From IMG/VR virus record IMGVR_UViG_3300005529_000004, positions 1-64,000 of that record: 64,000 nt of DNA; one strand, given 5' to 3'. This document shows, in pieces, positions 16,362 to 25,064 of this stretch (within the stretch, counting starts at the first letter, position 1; the number at the start of each line of letters is the position of its first letter). Position numbers and translations under genes: made by a program. The stretch comes from a virus. The notes under the pieces are model-generated. The model did no database searches. It saw nothing but the letters and a program-made list of their open reading frames with translations, and was not told the origin of the DNA.

Positions 16362-16899
16362 CCGGGTCCACCTCCTCTGCGTCGCCTTCGATGATCTGAG
16401 CCTTGCCGTCTTCACTCAAGTGTACGACCAGCGTCGCGCTGGCCGCAGCTCCAGCGAGGGCGCCGGGCGTTTCGGCGACGGCCTGCTTGAACAGGGACAT
16501 CCCGCCGAGCGCGATGATGTGCTTCACGGCCTCCAGGCGCACGGTCCAGTTGGGCGTCTCGTTCTCGGGCATCGTCGCCTTCAGCGCCTCGCTCAGAAGG
16601 GACTGCGCCTCACGCAGCAGCTCGGCGTGACGGGCCTTGACGCCGGTGAGCAGCGGCTCGATCCGGGCCTGCTGCGCCAGCGCGCGTTCGTCGCGGTAGT
16701 CGCGGTAGTCCTCGCGGCTGCGGAGCACCGACACCTGCTCGCGACGGCACTCCACAGCCTCGGCAATCTCGTCACGGCTCATGCCCATCGCGTCCAGCTC
16801 GGCGATGAGCTTCGCCTGCGCCGTCAGCGGACGGTGCGGTTGAGCCGCGTAGGGCTTGCCCGACGCGGCCGGAAGCCGGTCGGTACGCTTGCGGGGCAT
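16336..16899 (-). CDS. HTH protein, candidate terminase small subunit
   Basis: 187 residues. An N-terminal helix-turn-helix (AELDAMGMSRDEIAEAVEC followed by REQVSVLRS) precedes a helical middle and an acidic C terminus (EEVDPDGGDREGD). Small terminase subunits are DNA-binding helical proteins of this size that recognise the packaging site. The match is to layout, not to a clear family signature, and it lies 9 kb from terL on the other strand. A regulator is the alternative. The start ATG 16899 shares a base with the stop of the upstream gene (TGATG). Confidence 0.6.
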   Translation of the reverse strand: MPRKRTDRLPAASGKPYAAQPHRPLTAQAKLIAELDAMGMSRDEIAEAVECRREQVSVLRSREDYRDYRDERALAQQARIEPLLTGVKARHAELLREAQSLLSEALKATMPENETPNWTVRLEAVKHIIALGGMSLFKQAVAETPGALAGAAASATLVVHLSEDGKAQIIEGDAEEVDPDGGDREGD

Positions 16900-18095
16900 C
16901 AGTACTCCTGCAGCTCCAGCGGAATCCACTCGGTCATGCCGCGACGCGGGTGGAAGACCAGGAGGTTCTGCGAGGCCGGTGACCCGGCACCGTACTTCTG
17001 GATCGAGTACTCGTCGGGACCCTTGACGGAGCCGTTGACGATGATGCGCTTGTTGTCCACCACGTTCGGCTGGTGGAAGTGGTGCACGAGGAAGTGGTCG
17101 ATACCGCCCGTGATCGCTTCGAACTGCCGCTCCAGCTCGCGCGTCCGGCGCTGCACGCCTCCCCAGGGGATGCCCGGCATGTTCGTCGGGATGCCATCGC
17201 CGTGGAGCATGAAGCAAGTCTGGCCCTGCACCTCGAACCAGGCGTAGGCGCTCTTGGGAATCGTGACCTCGACGCTCGGGTAGTTCGCGAGCTGCAGCTT
17301 GAGCAGGTGGTAGACCATCCAGTCGTAGTTGTCAAAGCGGTTCTTGGCGGTCGGCTTCCGGGTCGTGCGTCCGTGGTTGCCGGTCACGCCGTAGACGCGA
17401 ATCCGCTCGAACAGCGGGACGAGCCGCTCGATGAACCGGGCGCCGTCCATGCCCAGGTCGAGCGCCGTCTCCATGATGACCTTCTCGTTCGTGATCTTCA
17501 GCTCGTCGTGGATGTCGCCCGTGACCATGTCGCCGCCCATCGCGATCACCAGCTCGGGGATCGGGTACGGGCGGTTGCGCTTGAAGGACTCGATCGCGCG
17601 GATGATCTGGTCGTGGCGCCGGAGCATGATGCCCCAGTCGTACTCGTTGACGCCGCCCATCTGGTCGAGGAAGACCTGCTCGCCAGCGTGCAGGTCCGAC
17701 CATTGCAGGACGAATGAGTGCGGAGTGAACTTCGGCTCGTGCTTGAGCGGTGGCCGTGGCGTGTAACGCACCTCCAGCGCGGGGATGCGCTGCTCCAGCA
17801 GCCGAAGAATCCGCTCGTCACGGACGGCGCTCTTGCGCGCCTGGTTGAGCGACGCCAGCAGCTCCTGGTTCTCCTGCTGCAGCATCTCCTCGGTGTTGAC
17901 CTCGCCCTCGCGCACGCGCGACACACCGCCGGGTCCGCGAGGAGATGACCGCACGCGATTCGACGTCCGCTTGGCGCAGGCTGGCGAGTGGAACTTCTGC
18001 GTCGAGCGAGTCGGCGTGAAGGTCTCATCGCAGTCGGGCGCGGCGCAAACCTGCTGCGCCGCGCCCTCCGTCGATCCGCTAGAACGCGGGGTCAT
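16899..18095 (-). CDS. Calcineurin-like metallophosphoesterase with N-terminal zinc finger
   Basis: 398 residues. The N terminus has CAAPDCDETFTPTRSTQKF followed by HSPAC, a single zinc finger, then a coiled-coil linker. From about residue 130 it shows all metallophosphoesterase motifs: SDLHAGE (D-x-H), GGDMVTGD, GVTGNHGR (GNH), MLHGDG and VHHFHQP. These coordinate two metals for phosphodiester hydrolysis. Its place in a recombination operon, next to the ssDNA-binding protein and Sak4-like ATPase, suggests a Mre11/SbcD-like or DNA-end-processing nuclease. No SbcC partner is visible. ATG 18095 is preferred to GTG 18098. Confidence 0.85.
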   Translation of the reverse strand: MTPRSSGSTEGAAQQVCAAPDCDETFTPTRSTQKFHSPACAKRTSNRVRSSPRGPGGVSRVREGEVNTEEMLQQENQELLASLNQARKSAVRDERILRLLEQRIPALEVRYTPRPPLKHEPKFTPHSFVLQWSDLHAGEQVFLDQMGGVNEYDWGIMLRRHDQIIRAIESFKRNRPYPIPELVIAMGGDMVTGDIHDELKITNEKVIMETALDLGMDGARFIERLVPLFERIRVYGVTGNHGRTTRKPTAKNRFDNYDWMVYHLLKLQLANYPSVEVTIPKSAYAWFEVQGQTCFMLHGDGIPTNMPGIPWGGVQRRTRELERQFEAITGGIDHFLVHHFHQPNVVDNKRIIVNGSVKGPDEYSIQKYGAGSPASQNLLVFHPRRGMTEWIPLELQEY

Positions 18096-18831
18096 CACCA
18101 GTCACCGTACCGACTGCAGGCGCCTCGGCAACGGGCGCTACGGGCGCGGCCGGGGCCGGTGCCGCCGGAGCTACCGGCGCTGCGGCCGGAGCCTCGGGTG
18201 TAGGCGCCACAGGCGCCACAGGAGCCGCAGGTGCGGCCGGAGCGGGCGCAGCCGGGGCTGCGGGCGGCGGAGCCGCCACAACGGGCGCTGCGGGCGCTGC
18301 GACCGGCGCCGGGGCGGGCACCTCGGCAACCGGAGCCGGGGCTGCCGCCGGAGTCGCGACCGGCGTCGCGGTGACCGGCACGCCAGCGACGGGCGCCGGG
18401 AGTGCCGGAGCCGAGACGAGCTGGATGCCGCCGATGAGGAACTGGTTGGACTGCTTGTTCTTGTAGGTGTTGATCTCGACCTGGGCGTTGGCCTCGCGCC
18501 CTTCGAGCGCCTTCGCGACTGCCTGCAGGTACGCCTCGACCGAAGGCAGGGCCGCGTAGCCCGCCGCGACCAGGACGTCCTTCGACAGCCCGAAGCCCGC
18601 GAGGTTCTGGGCGAGGATGCCCGATGCCCGCGACGTCGCCGAGAGGTTGAAGTAGAGGAACTTCCCGGCGTAGGGGCCGTCGAGCACCTGGCACTTGAGC
18701 GAGATGTACGGACTCGCTCCGCCGTTGCCCTTCGCGCCCTTGACGATGAAGTGGTACGGGCCTACCGGAAGCACCTCGCGGGTGTCGTCGTACGCCTCCA
18801 GCAGCTCGTTGACGGTGACCGTGTCGGTCAT
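18079..18831 (-). CDS. DUF669-like ssDNA-binding protein with Pro/Ala-rich tail
   Basis: 250 residues. Residues 1-125 look like the DUF669 type of phage single-strand-binding protein found beside Sak4 ATPases (HFIVKGAKGNGGASPYISLK, then LYFNLSATSRASGILAQ). The remaining half is an Ala/Pro-rich low-complexity stretch ending TGDDPAF, an acidic-aromatic tip like the protein-docking tails of SSB. It should coat ssDNA and help annealing during replication or repair. AAGGAG precedes ATG 18831, and it overlaps the ATPase stop (ATGA). Confidence 0.75.
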   Translation of the reverse strand: MTDTVTVNELLEAYDDTREVLPVGPYHFIVKGAKGNGGASPYISLKCQVLDGPYAGKFLYFNLSATSRASGILAQNLAGFGLSKDVLVAAGYAALPSVEAYLQAVAKALEGREANAQVEINTYKNKQSNQFLIGGIQLVSAPALPAPVAGVPVTATPVATPAAAPAPVAEVPAPAPVAAPAAPVVAAPPPAAPAAPAPAAPAAPVAPVAPTPEAPAAAPVAPAAPAPAAPVAPVAEAPAVGTVTGDDPAF

Positions 18832-19583
18832 GCTGCAACTCCTTCCGTTGCCGCAGCGATAGGCTGCGGCTGGTTGCCGTTGCCGAGCAGCTCCATGAGC
18901 TGCGCGATGTTCGGGTTCGGGATGACCGGCCCAGGCAGCCGCCCGGTCCCGTCCTTCGCCACGAATCCCGGCTGCGGGTGGACCAGCAGGCTGCGCTGAT
19001 ACACCGGCTGCCCGTCCGTTCCTGCCACGGGCGCGACGTAGTAGTAGCCGACCACGTCGAGGTAGTAGGGAACCGTTGTCGCGAGCTGCCCCTGGAGCAG
19101 CGGCCGCTTCGTGCCGTCTGAGTCCTTCGTGCCGACGATGAACAGCACGCACTCGGCGTTGTCAGGCAGCAGGGTCAGGTCGCGGTAGCTGCGGACAAGC
19201 GACTCCAGGCGCCGCAGCAGCGTGCCCCAGTCCTGCTGGTCGAGCATGTTGACTCCGGCGACGGCATCGATGCAGCGCTTCTGGGCCTCCATCAAGGAGT
19301 CCATCACGACGCTCTTGAACGGATGCCGTCCCGACCGGAGCCAGGTGTAAATCCACTGCAGCGTGTCGAAGTCAGCGATCGTCGCCACGCACGTCTGCCA
19401 ACTCCCGTCGTAGACCGGCGGGTCGGCCGGTGGTACCCAGGCGATCTTCGGACCGCTGGGCGTGTACTGTGCGCGCCCCTCCAGGTCGAGGATCAGGCGC
19501 GGCGCCGGGGCGGTGTCCGCCAACCAGCTCTTGCCCACGCCAGACTCGCCGTGGATGAGGCCCGTCAGGGTAGTCCTCATCAT
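18828..19583 (-). CDS. Sak4-like RecA-fold ATPase
   Basis: 251 residues. Walker A is GESGVGKSW near the N terminus (about 11-19), LILDLEGRA is an early strand, and VVMDSLME (about 93) is the Walker B region. The RecA-like core without other domains is the Sak4/AAA_24 type, which promotes single-strand annealing in phage recombination together with a cognate SSB, here the next gene. The start ATGATG at 19583/19580 follows GAAGGAGGAG and overlaps the nuclease stop. Genes before and after (nuclease, SSB) form one recombination cassette. Confidence 0.82.
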   Translation of the reverse strand: MMRTTLTGLIHGESGVGKSWLADTAPAPRLILDLEGRAQYTPSGPKIAWVPPADPPVYDGSWQTCVATIADFDTLQWIYTWLRSGRHPFKSVVMDSLMEAQKRCIDAVAGVNMLDQQDWGTLLRRLESLVRSYRDLTLLPDNAECVLFIVGTKDSDGTKRPLLQGQLATTVPYYLDVVGYYYVAPVAGTDGQPVYQRSLLVHPQPGFVAKDGTGRLPGPVIPNPNIAQLMELLGNGNQPQPIAAATEGVAA

Positions 19584-20572
19584 CCTCCTCCTTCTCCCTC
19601 CATCCCCGCCTCCGAGGATAGCGCGAGCGCGTTCTCGTAGCGGGCCAGAGGATTGCGCTCGACGTACATGGCCGCGAGCGCGCCTTCGATGTCGGAACCG
19701 TCGTCGTTCATGACGCAGACCGGCAGGAAGGCACAGTCCCACGAGCAGTCGCGCGTGGGGTTCGGCGGGCACACCACGTGGTGGTCCGCCCCGGCGTCGA
19801 GCGCTGCGGTCGCCGCCTGAATCTCACGGCCGATCGCGACGACATGGCGCCAGTGGTTCCGCAGCTCGATGATGTTGTGCGGGACGTCCTCACGGCCGTA
19901 GAATGGCGGCTGCGCGCGAGCGGTCCGCTTCACCTTGCGGAGCATGTTGTAGAGGATGCCGTGGCACTGCTGCATGGCCTCCTCGGGCGTCGCGCCCTCC
20001 TCGATCGAGTGCAGGAAGCGCGCGAGGTGCTCCGTCAGGAGCTGCGTGTCCAGCTTGAGCAGCGGCATGTTCTGCTCCAGGGTCTGGACGGTCTTGTGTT
20101 CCAGGGCCAGCCGCATGCCGTCCGACTCACGGGTGACCGGCGCGTCGAGCTTCGAGATGAGCGTGATGCCCGGCTCCTCGACCTTGAGCGGCACCTCGAC
20201 GGTCCGCTCCGATCCCTCGACCCGCAGAGCCTGATCCGCGCCGGTCTCCTCCAGCCACTCCAGGTAGCCGACGACCATCGCGACGCACAGCTCCTTCTCG
20301 GACAGGATCGCCTTCTCCAGCGCGGGCATCCTCTCCAGCTTCGCAGCGGCGACCTGCTCGATGAAGGCGACCGGGTCGGGCCGCTTCCGCTTACGCGGAG
20401 GGAGCGGCTCGTAGTAGAGCGCGAGCGCGTCGTGGACGAGGTTGCCGATCGAGAGGCTTCCGCCCGGCTCCTCCTCCACGATCTTGCCCAGCCGCTTGTA
20501 GGTCGAGTAGTACCACTGCCTCCGGCAGCGCCGCCACTGCTTCATCTCGCTGTTGGACAGCCGCAGCGTCAC
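19580..20572 (-). CDS. RecB/Cas4-family PD-(D/E)xK nuclease
   Basis: 330 residues. Nuclease motifs: GNLVHDAL (His), LISKLDAPV (Asp) and LALEHKTVQ (E-x-K). A cysteine in CRRQWYYS near the N terminus plus three in the C-terminal RDCSWDCAFLPVC make the four-cysteine iron-sulfur cluster typical of Cas4/AddB-like exonucleases. It should resect DNA ends to create 3' single strands for the neighbouring Sak4/SSB pair. The start is GTG 20572 in a GTGA overlap. Confidence 0.85.
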   Translation of the reverse strand: MTLRLSNSEMKQWRRCRRQWYYSTYKRLGKIVEEEPGGSLSIGNLVHDALALYYEPLPPRKRKRPDPVAFIEQVAAAKLERMPALEKAILSEKELCVAMVVGYLEWLEETGADQALRVEGSERTVEVPLKVEEPGITLISKLDAPVTRESDGMRLALEHKTVQTLEQNMPLLKLDTQLLTEHLARFLHSIEEGATPEEAMQQCHGILYNMLRKVKRTARAQPPFYGREDVPHNIIELRNHWRHVVAIGREIQAATAALDAGADHHVVCPPNPTRDCSWDCAFLPVCVMNDDGSDIEGALAAMYVERNPLARYENALALSSEAGMEGEGGG

Positions 20573-20817
20573 GCCGGAACACCGACCAGGATGACCTTCG
20601 CTGCGTGGATGAACAGGGGCGTGCCGTCGAAGCGCTCCAGCTCGACCAGCATGTCCGGGCCGTTCACTGCGTCGTTAATCTTGCGCGAGACCTGCTCGAC
20701 GGTGCCCTTCACGATGACCCAGTGGTCGGGGCCGAAGTCCACCGCGCACTTCGAGCGCAGTCCTGCGCGCCCGCGCGGACGCGGGGACTGTCGTGTCGTC
20801 CGTGCCTTCGCAGTCAT
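20569..20817 (-). CDS. Small basic hypothetical protein
   Basis: 82 residues. A basic N terminus (KARTTRQSPRPRGRAGLRSK) is followed by a small alpha/beta region (DHWVIVKGTVEQVSRKIND, then AKVILVGVPA). No family is recognised. It overlaps both neighbours (ATGA with the kinase gene, GTGA with the nuclease gene), so it is translated as part of the replication-recombination operon. Confidence 0.7.
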   Translation of the reverse strand: MTAKARTTRQSPRPRGRAGLRSKCAVDFGPDHWVIVKGTVEQVSRKINDAVNGPDMLVELERFDGTPLFIHAAKVILVGVPA

Positions 20818-21410
20818 GCCTGCACCTCCGTGAAGCCGTGGGCGGCGACGATGATGTGCTGGAGCGTGGCTGCGACCTTCTCCTCCAGCTCCTCGATCGT
20901 GCCGTCGTTCTCGATGACGTAGCCGATCAGCGCCGGGTCCGGGTCAGCCTCCGATGCGTGTGTGTCAGAGTCGTCCAGGCCGGGCCGCTCGACCCGAATG
21001 TTGACGCCGCCCTTCGCGATGATCGCCGACAGCTCGTTGTCGAAGCGGGCGTCGGTGAAGCAGACGGCCTCGCCGTCTCCGGGCAGGTTCGCCATCGCGT
21101 AGTCCACCCAGAAGTCGCTGCCGAACACGTCCCGGTGCGCCTCCGTGCCGTAGCGCTGGAGAGCCTCGCGCAGGGTCATCGCGCGGACGATCTGATGCTC
21201 GGCGACGGTGATGCCGAAGATCGCGCCGGGGTCGCTCTTGAAGGTCTCGATGAACGCAACCGGCACGTCGAGCAGGGCCGCGAAGCTCCGCTTCAGCGGG
21301 TCGGCGAACGAGGCCGTCCTGAATCCGTGGTTGCGGGCGAGAATGTCGCCGACCGTGTTCTTGCCCGCGTACTTCTTGCCGTTGATGCCGATGAGCATGT
21401 CCTGGCCCAT
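20814..21410 (-). CDS. Deoxynucleoside monophosphate kinase
   Basis: 198 residues. P-loop LIGINGKKYAGKNTV at the N terminus, FADPLKR (the dNMP-site motif of phage T4 gp1-like kinases) at about 36-42, and a C-terminal lid-like region. The enzyme phosphorylates dNMPs to dNDPs for phage DNA synthesis, and T4 gp1 also handles hydroxymethyl-dCMP. ATG 21410 overlaps the stop of the HD gene (TGATG), which favours it over GTG 21413. It sits with an HD nucleotidohydrolase, giving a nucleotide-pool pair. Confidence 0.85.
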   Translation of the reverse strand: MGQDMLIGINGKKYAGKNTVGDILARNHGFRTASFADPLKRSFAALLDVPVAFIETFKSDPGAIFGITVAEHQIVRAMTLREALQRYGTEAHRDVFGSDFWVDYAMANLPGDGEAVCFTDARFDNELSAIIAKGGVNIRVERPGLDDSDTHASEADPDPALIGYVIENDGTIEELEEKVAATLQHIIVAAHGFTEVQA

Positions 21411-21967
21411 CACGCCTCCTCCTTGAGGGTTGCATACCGAGCGAGGAAGGTCCGCTCCGTCCGCTTCGGACTCCAGCCCACGATGCGCGCGGGCAGCGGT
21501 TCGACGTCCCGGTAGTAGGCCCAGTCGTCGGTGCCGTGCAGCAGGTCGCGGGCCTCGGTGACCAGCAGCCGGATGTCAGCTTCCTTGACCGGGCCGGGGA
21601 ACGGGAACGTCACACCGAAGACCTCGCCGATGACGGCCTCGATCCTCTGCTCTGCTCCGCGATACGCCTGGCCCAGGCGCGGGTGGTTCTTCAGCGGCTT
21701 CGCCATGTCCTGGAGGTACGCCTCGGCCGCGTCGTGCAGCAGCGCGTCGAGCGCGAACTCCGGTGGGACGATCCGCGAGGCCAGGACGCAGTGCTGCCCG
21801 ACCGAGTAGAAGTCCCGAAGATGTCCCGAGAACCGGCACTGGCAGGAGAGCGCGTGCGCGATGTCTTCGATGCAGACGTCCTCGGGCTGCAGGTCCAGCG
21901 GATCGACCATCCGGCCGCTGAACGTGTGGATGCGCGAGGGCATCCGCTCGAACTTCTGCTTGCTCAA
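21410..21967 (-). CDS. HD-domain nucleotidohydrolase (YfbR-like)
   Basis: 185 residues. SVGQHCVLAS (first His) and ALLHDAAEAYLQDMAKPLK (HD pair) are the metal-binding core of 5'-deoxynucleotidase-type HD hydrolases. The opening MPSRIHTFSGRMVDPLDLQP and HALSCQCRFSGHL segments are typical of phage members. It probably dephosphorylates dNMPs to steer the nucleotide pool, alongside the kinase immediately downstream. Confidence 0.82.
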   Translation of the reverse strand: MSKQKFERMPSRIHTFSGRMVDPLDLQPEDVCIEDIAHALSCQCRFSGHLRDFYSVGQHCVLASRIVPPEFALDALLHDAAEAYLQDMAKPLKNHPRLGQAYRGAEQRIEAVIGEVFGVTFPFPGPVKEADIRLLVTEARDLLHGTDDWAYYRDVEPLPARIVGWSPKRTERTFLARYATLKEEA

Positions 21968-22260
21968 CGATTCCTCCTCCTGCTCATCTTCGCCACCCTG
22001 TTGGCGGCTCGGCGGCGCCTCATCAAGCGGGCGCCGTAGGGCGTGCGGAGACCCGGAATGCCCAGGTCCGGCTGCCCTTCCTCCCCTGGAACGTAGTGCA
22101 GCTTGCGGCCAGTGTAGTCGCGCCGCCGAGCGAGCGGTGGCTCCACAGCCAGCCGCTTGATCGTCTCGATGAAGCGCGCCCGGCCGAATGCCTCCTGCAG
22201 CAGCCGCGCCTCACGCTTCGTGCCAGGCCGAGCCTGACCCTTCGGGTGATGTCTCTTCAC
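21964..22260 (-). CDS. Small very basic protein
   Basis: 98 residues, with about a third Arg/Lys, especially the C-terminal LMRRRRAANRVAKMSRRRNR. No family is recognised; nucleic-acid binding is likely from charge alone. The GTG 22260 start is in a GTGA overlap with the previous gene, and its stop overlaps the HD gene start. Confidence 0.65.
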   Translation of the reverse strand: MKRHHPKGQARPGTKREARLLQEAFGRARFIETIKRLAVEPPLARRRDYTGRKLHYVPGEEGQPDLGIPGLRTPYGARLMRRRRAANRVAKMSRRRNR

Positions 22261-22754
22261 TGCCGAACCTCCAGGCCGTGGAATGCCACGAAGTCCAAGA
22301 ACTCCTGGGGCAGCTTCGCGACTGGGTTGAGTGGCCACGTCTCCAGCCCCAGGTGTCGCCGCCACAGCATGTCACCCGCCCACTGGGTGTACTCGGCGGC
22401 TTTCGCCGTATCGGGCTTGAACTCATCGCCCTCTCCGAGCGGGATTCCCTGCTCGTCCATCTGACGACGGTGGTTGCCGGTGACGTCTGTGGAACGCCTC
22501 ACGTGGTCGCGAGCGCCTCGATCGTAGTTGTCCGGGCGCTTTCGGTGTCCGTAGCCGACAAGGTCTACGGCCTCGGCCAGCGACTGGTGTACCTGTACGA
22601 GTCGGCGCTCCTTCTCGGCGGTGCTGCGCCCGTAGAGCGGATCAACCGCGCGCTTCGCCGCAAGCTTCTCCGCCTGGCAGGTCCGGCACTCATTCCGTCC
22701 GTCCACAATCGGCTCGCCGTGGACCTCGCAGATGCGCTCTACTTCGCCAGCCAC
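22257..22754 (-). CDS. Hypothetical protein with N-terminal zinc motif
   Basis: 165 residues. The N terminus has RICEVHGEPIVDGRNECRTC, a C-x-x-H...C-x-x-C zinc knuckle, followed by a helical region and a conserved-looking phage segment (KAAEYTQWAGDMLWRRHLGL). GTG 22754 overlaps the end of the helicase gene; the upstream frame lies within that gene. No enzyme assignment. It may accompany the helicase. Confidence 0.65.
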   Translation of the reverse strand: MAGEVERICEVHGEPIVDGRNECRTCQAEKLAAKRAVDPLYGRSTAEKERRLVQVHQSLAEAVDLVGYGHRKRPDNYDRGARDHVRRSTDVTGNHRRQMDEQGIPLGEGDEFKPDTAKAAEYTQWAGDMLWRRHLGLETWPLNPVAKLPQEFLDFVAFHGLEVRQ

Positions 22755-24571
22755 CGCTTCAGCGTCTCCTGGTCGCGGACGATCTCCTCCAGCCGCGCTT
22801 CCTTGTCCATGAGGATCGCGTGGACGCGCTGCTCGATCGTGCCTTCGGTGATGACGTCGATGATCTCGGCGCCGTGCAGGTCGTTCATGCGGCCGTAGAT
22901 GCGGTCCTCCGCCTGGCTGTTCTTGATCAGGCTGAATGAGCGCTGCAAGAACACCGAGGTGTGCGCGGCGGTCAAGGTCAGACCCTCGCCACCGGCGCCC
23001 AGCGTCAGCAGGATCGCCTTGAGCTTGCCCGCCTGAAACTCGTTGACTACCGTTGCGCGGTCGAGCGCCGAGACGCCGCCGTGGATGGCACCGATGTTGT
23101 ATCCCGCCTTCACCAGGCGCGCGCTGCAGATGTCGAGGAGCTGCCGCGACTCCATGAACACGACGATCTGCTGGTCGCCGGTCTCGGCGATGATCTCTTC
23201 CAGGGCGTCGGCCTTGCACGACGGCTCCGACAGGATCAGCGGAGTCTGGTCTACGACCTCGATCTCGTGCCCGGCATAGGTCTGTGTCGCCCAGGACTCG
23301 GCCTGCTCGCGCGTCGGATGGGTCGGGGCGTTGATGAGCTGTCCGTTGACCTTGACGCCGAAGGCAGGCTCGCCCATGTCGCCGGAGCAGCTCGCGAACT
23401 GGAGCAGCCGGGTCATCTTCGTGAGCGGGTTCGTCGTCAGCAGCGTGCCGCTCTCCAGCTCGGCGACCATCTCCTTCCTGATCGCTTCGTAAGCGGTCTT
23501 CTGCTTGGCCGTCATCGTGACGGTGCGCGTGGTGTAGATCTTCGGCGGGAGCTGCGGAAGCACCTGCTGCTTGACCCGGCGCATCATGCGCGGGTCTACG
23601 ATCTTGAACAGCTCGTCCTTCAGCTCCTCGCGGATGCCGATGACCTGCATGAAGCCAAACACGTTCCAGCTCTGCAGCGCATACCGCTCGATGAACTTCG
23701 TCTTCGCCGGGAACTCATGCGGCGCGATGAAGCGCATCAGGCTCCACAGGTCCTCCGGCCCGTTGGCGACCGGCGTGCCGGTCAGTGCAAACCTGTTCTC
23801 GGCCTGGTAGCCCATGAACCACAGCGCGCGGGTCTGCTTCGCCTTCGGGTCCTTCGCCCGGTGCGCCTCGTCCGCGACGACGGTCTTGAAGACGACGTCG
23901 TTCAGCGGGCCGGGCGTCTTCTCCTTGTCGGTGAGGTTGATCGAGCCGTATCCCGCCAGACGCGTGAGCGTCCGCAGCTTCTCGTAGTTGACGACGGCGA
24001 CCTCGGCTTCGCCCGCGACGAGCGCGTCGATCTGCTTCTTGCGTGGTGCTGCGGTGTCGGCCAGCACGACGACCTCGCGGGCTGGCGCCCACTTGCGGAA
24101 CTCCTCGGCCCAGGTGTACCGCATGCTGTTCGGGCAGACGACCAGCGCCGGGTACGCCGCGTTGCCGATCGCCTCCATCGCCGCGATCGTCTGGATGCTC
24201 TTGCCGAGGCCCATCTCGTCGGCGAGCAGAGCCTGCCGCGCCGTGGACAGGAACTTCGCACCGGCGCGCTGGAACGGGTGGAGCGCGGTCATGATCGCGA
24301 AGTCGGGAGCGTCGTCGGCGTCGCGCAGCGCCAGGCAGGGCTGGATGCGGGACTCGATCTCGGCGCGCGCCCAGGCATTCAGCTCGGGGCCGATCGCCAG
24401 CTCGCTGCCGAAGACGCCGCGCGCCTGCACGCAGGCTGCCCAGCTCAGCGGGCACCACCAGGCCTCGATCCCGGCGTCCCACTTGATGCCTGGGATGAGA
24501 CCCACCTGCTGCCGCTCGCGATACTCGGTGTCGAAGACGATGCGGTCGCCCGCCCGTTCAGCTACTGCCAC
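22739..24571 (-). CDS. SNF2-family DEAH helicase
   Basis: 610 residues. Superfamily 2 motifs in order: LLADEMGLGKSIQT (I), VADEAHRAKD (II), FALTGTPVANGPEDLW (III), VVFMESRQLLD and GGEGLTLTAAHTSVF (V), QAEDRIYGRM (VI). The N-terminal 90 residues are a HARP/SMARCAL-like lead-in (IKWDAGIEAWWCPLS). Such phage proteins are annealing helicases or fork-remodelling translocases on DNA. Here the gene sits between a RuvC-like resolvase and the recombination cassette, fitting fork or junction processing. The length is complete. Confidence 0.9.
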   Translation of the reverse strand: MAVAERAGDRIVFDTEYRERQQVGLIPGIKWDAGIEAWWCPLSWAACVQARGVFGSELAIGPELNAWARAEIESRIQPCLALRDADDAPDFAIMTALHPFQRAGAKFLSTARQALLADEMGLGKSIQTIAAMEAIGNAAYPALVVCPNSMRYTWAEEFRKWAPAREVVVLADTAAPRKKQIDALVAGEAEVAVVNYEKLRTLTRLAGYGSINLTDKEKTPGPLNDVVFKTVVADEAHRAKDPKAKQTRALWFMGYQAENRFALTGTPVANGPEDLWSLMRFIAPHEFPAKTKFIERYALQSWNVFGFMQVIGIREELKDELFKIVDPRMMRRVKQQVLPQLPPKIYTTRTVTMTAKQKTAYEAIRKEMVAELESGTLLTTNPLTKMTRLLQFASCSGDMGEPAFGVKVNGQLINAPTHPTREQAESWATQTYAGHEIEVVDQTPLILSEPSCKADALEEIIAETGDQQIVVFMESRQLLDICSARLVKAGYNIGAIHGGVSALDRATVVNEFQAGKLKAILLTLGAGGEGLTLTAAHTSVFLQRSFSLIKNSQAEDRIYGRMNDLHGAEIIDVITEGTIEQRVHAILMDKEARLEEIVRDQETLKRWLAK

Positions 24572-25064
24572 CTGCCACCTCCTCCTCGGCGGAGGATAGC
24601 AAACTCGACGGTTCGAGCAAGCCGTTCCTCACCATGTAGGTCACGAGGTGCCTGGTGGCATCTCGCGCGTGGTCCTTCCCCGGCGTGTACCAGCCGAGCC
24701 GCTTCAACTTCTCGTCGGTCACGAACGCCTTAGCGTCGGACGGCGACTGCACGACGAACGGGATGGTCTTCCGCAGCTCGCCGTCTTCGTTGTGCTGGTT
24801 CGAGTAGGTGTGCGCGAGCCAGCGCAGGGCGCCGATGATCTCGATGGCGGTGTTCGACCCGCCGCGCGTCGCCTGCACCGTCCGCGAGGAGATCGTGAAC
24901 CGCTCCACGATCAGGACCTCCAGCTCGCCATCGTGCAGCTTCCCGTTGACGTACGTGACGGCGTCCATCGCGGACGGCTCCGCCCAGAAGTACGACTCGC
25001 CGGACTCGGTGTCGAACAGCGCGAAGCCGGTGGTCTCGCCCGGATCGACGGCCAGGAGCCTCAC
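24558..25064 (-). CDS. RuvC-like Holliday-junction resolvase
   Basis: 168 residues with an RNase H fold. LLAVDPGETTGFALFD carries the first Asp, VLIVERF the Glu, and KDHARDATRHLVTYM the C-terminal Asp, the RuvC arrangement. It should cut four-way junctions made during replication or recombination before packaging. It overlaps both neighbours (the helicase start downstream, the zinc protein upstream). Confidence 0.82.
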   Translation of the reverse strand: MRLLAVDPGETTGFALFDTESGESYFWAEPSAMDAVTYVNGKLHDGELEVLIVERFTISSRTVQATRGGSNTAIEIIGALRWLAHTYSNQHNEDGELRKTIPFVVQSPSDAKAFVTDEKLKRLGWYTPGKDHARDATRHLVTYMVRNGLLEPSSLLSSAEEEVAGGSS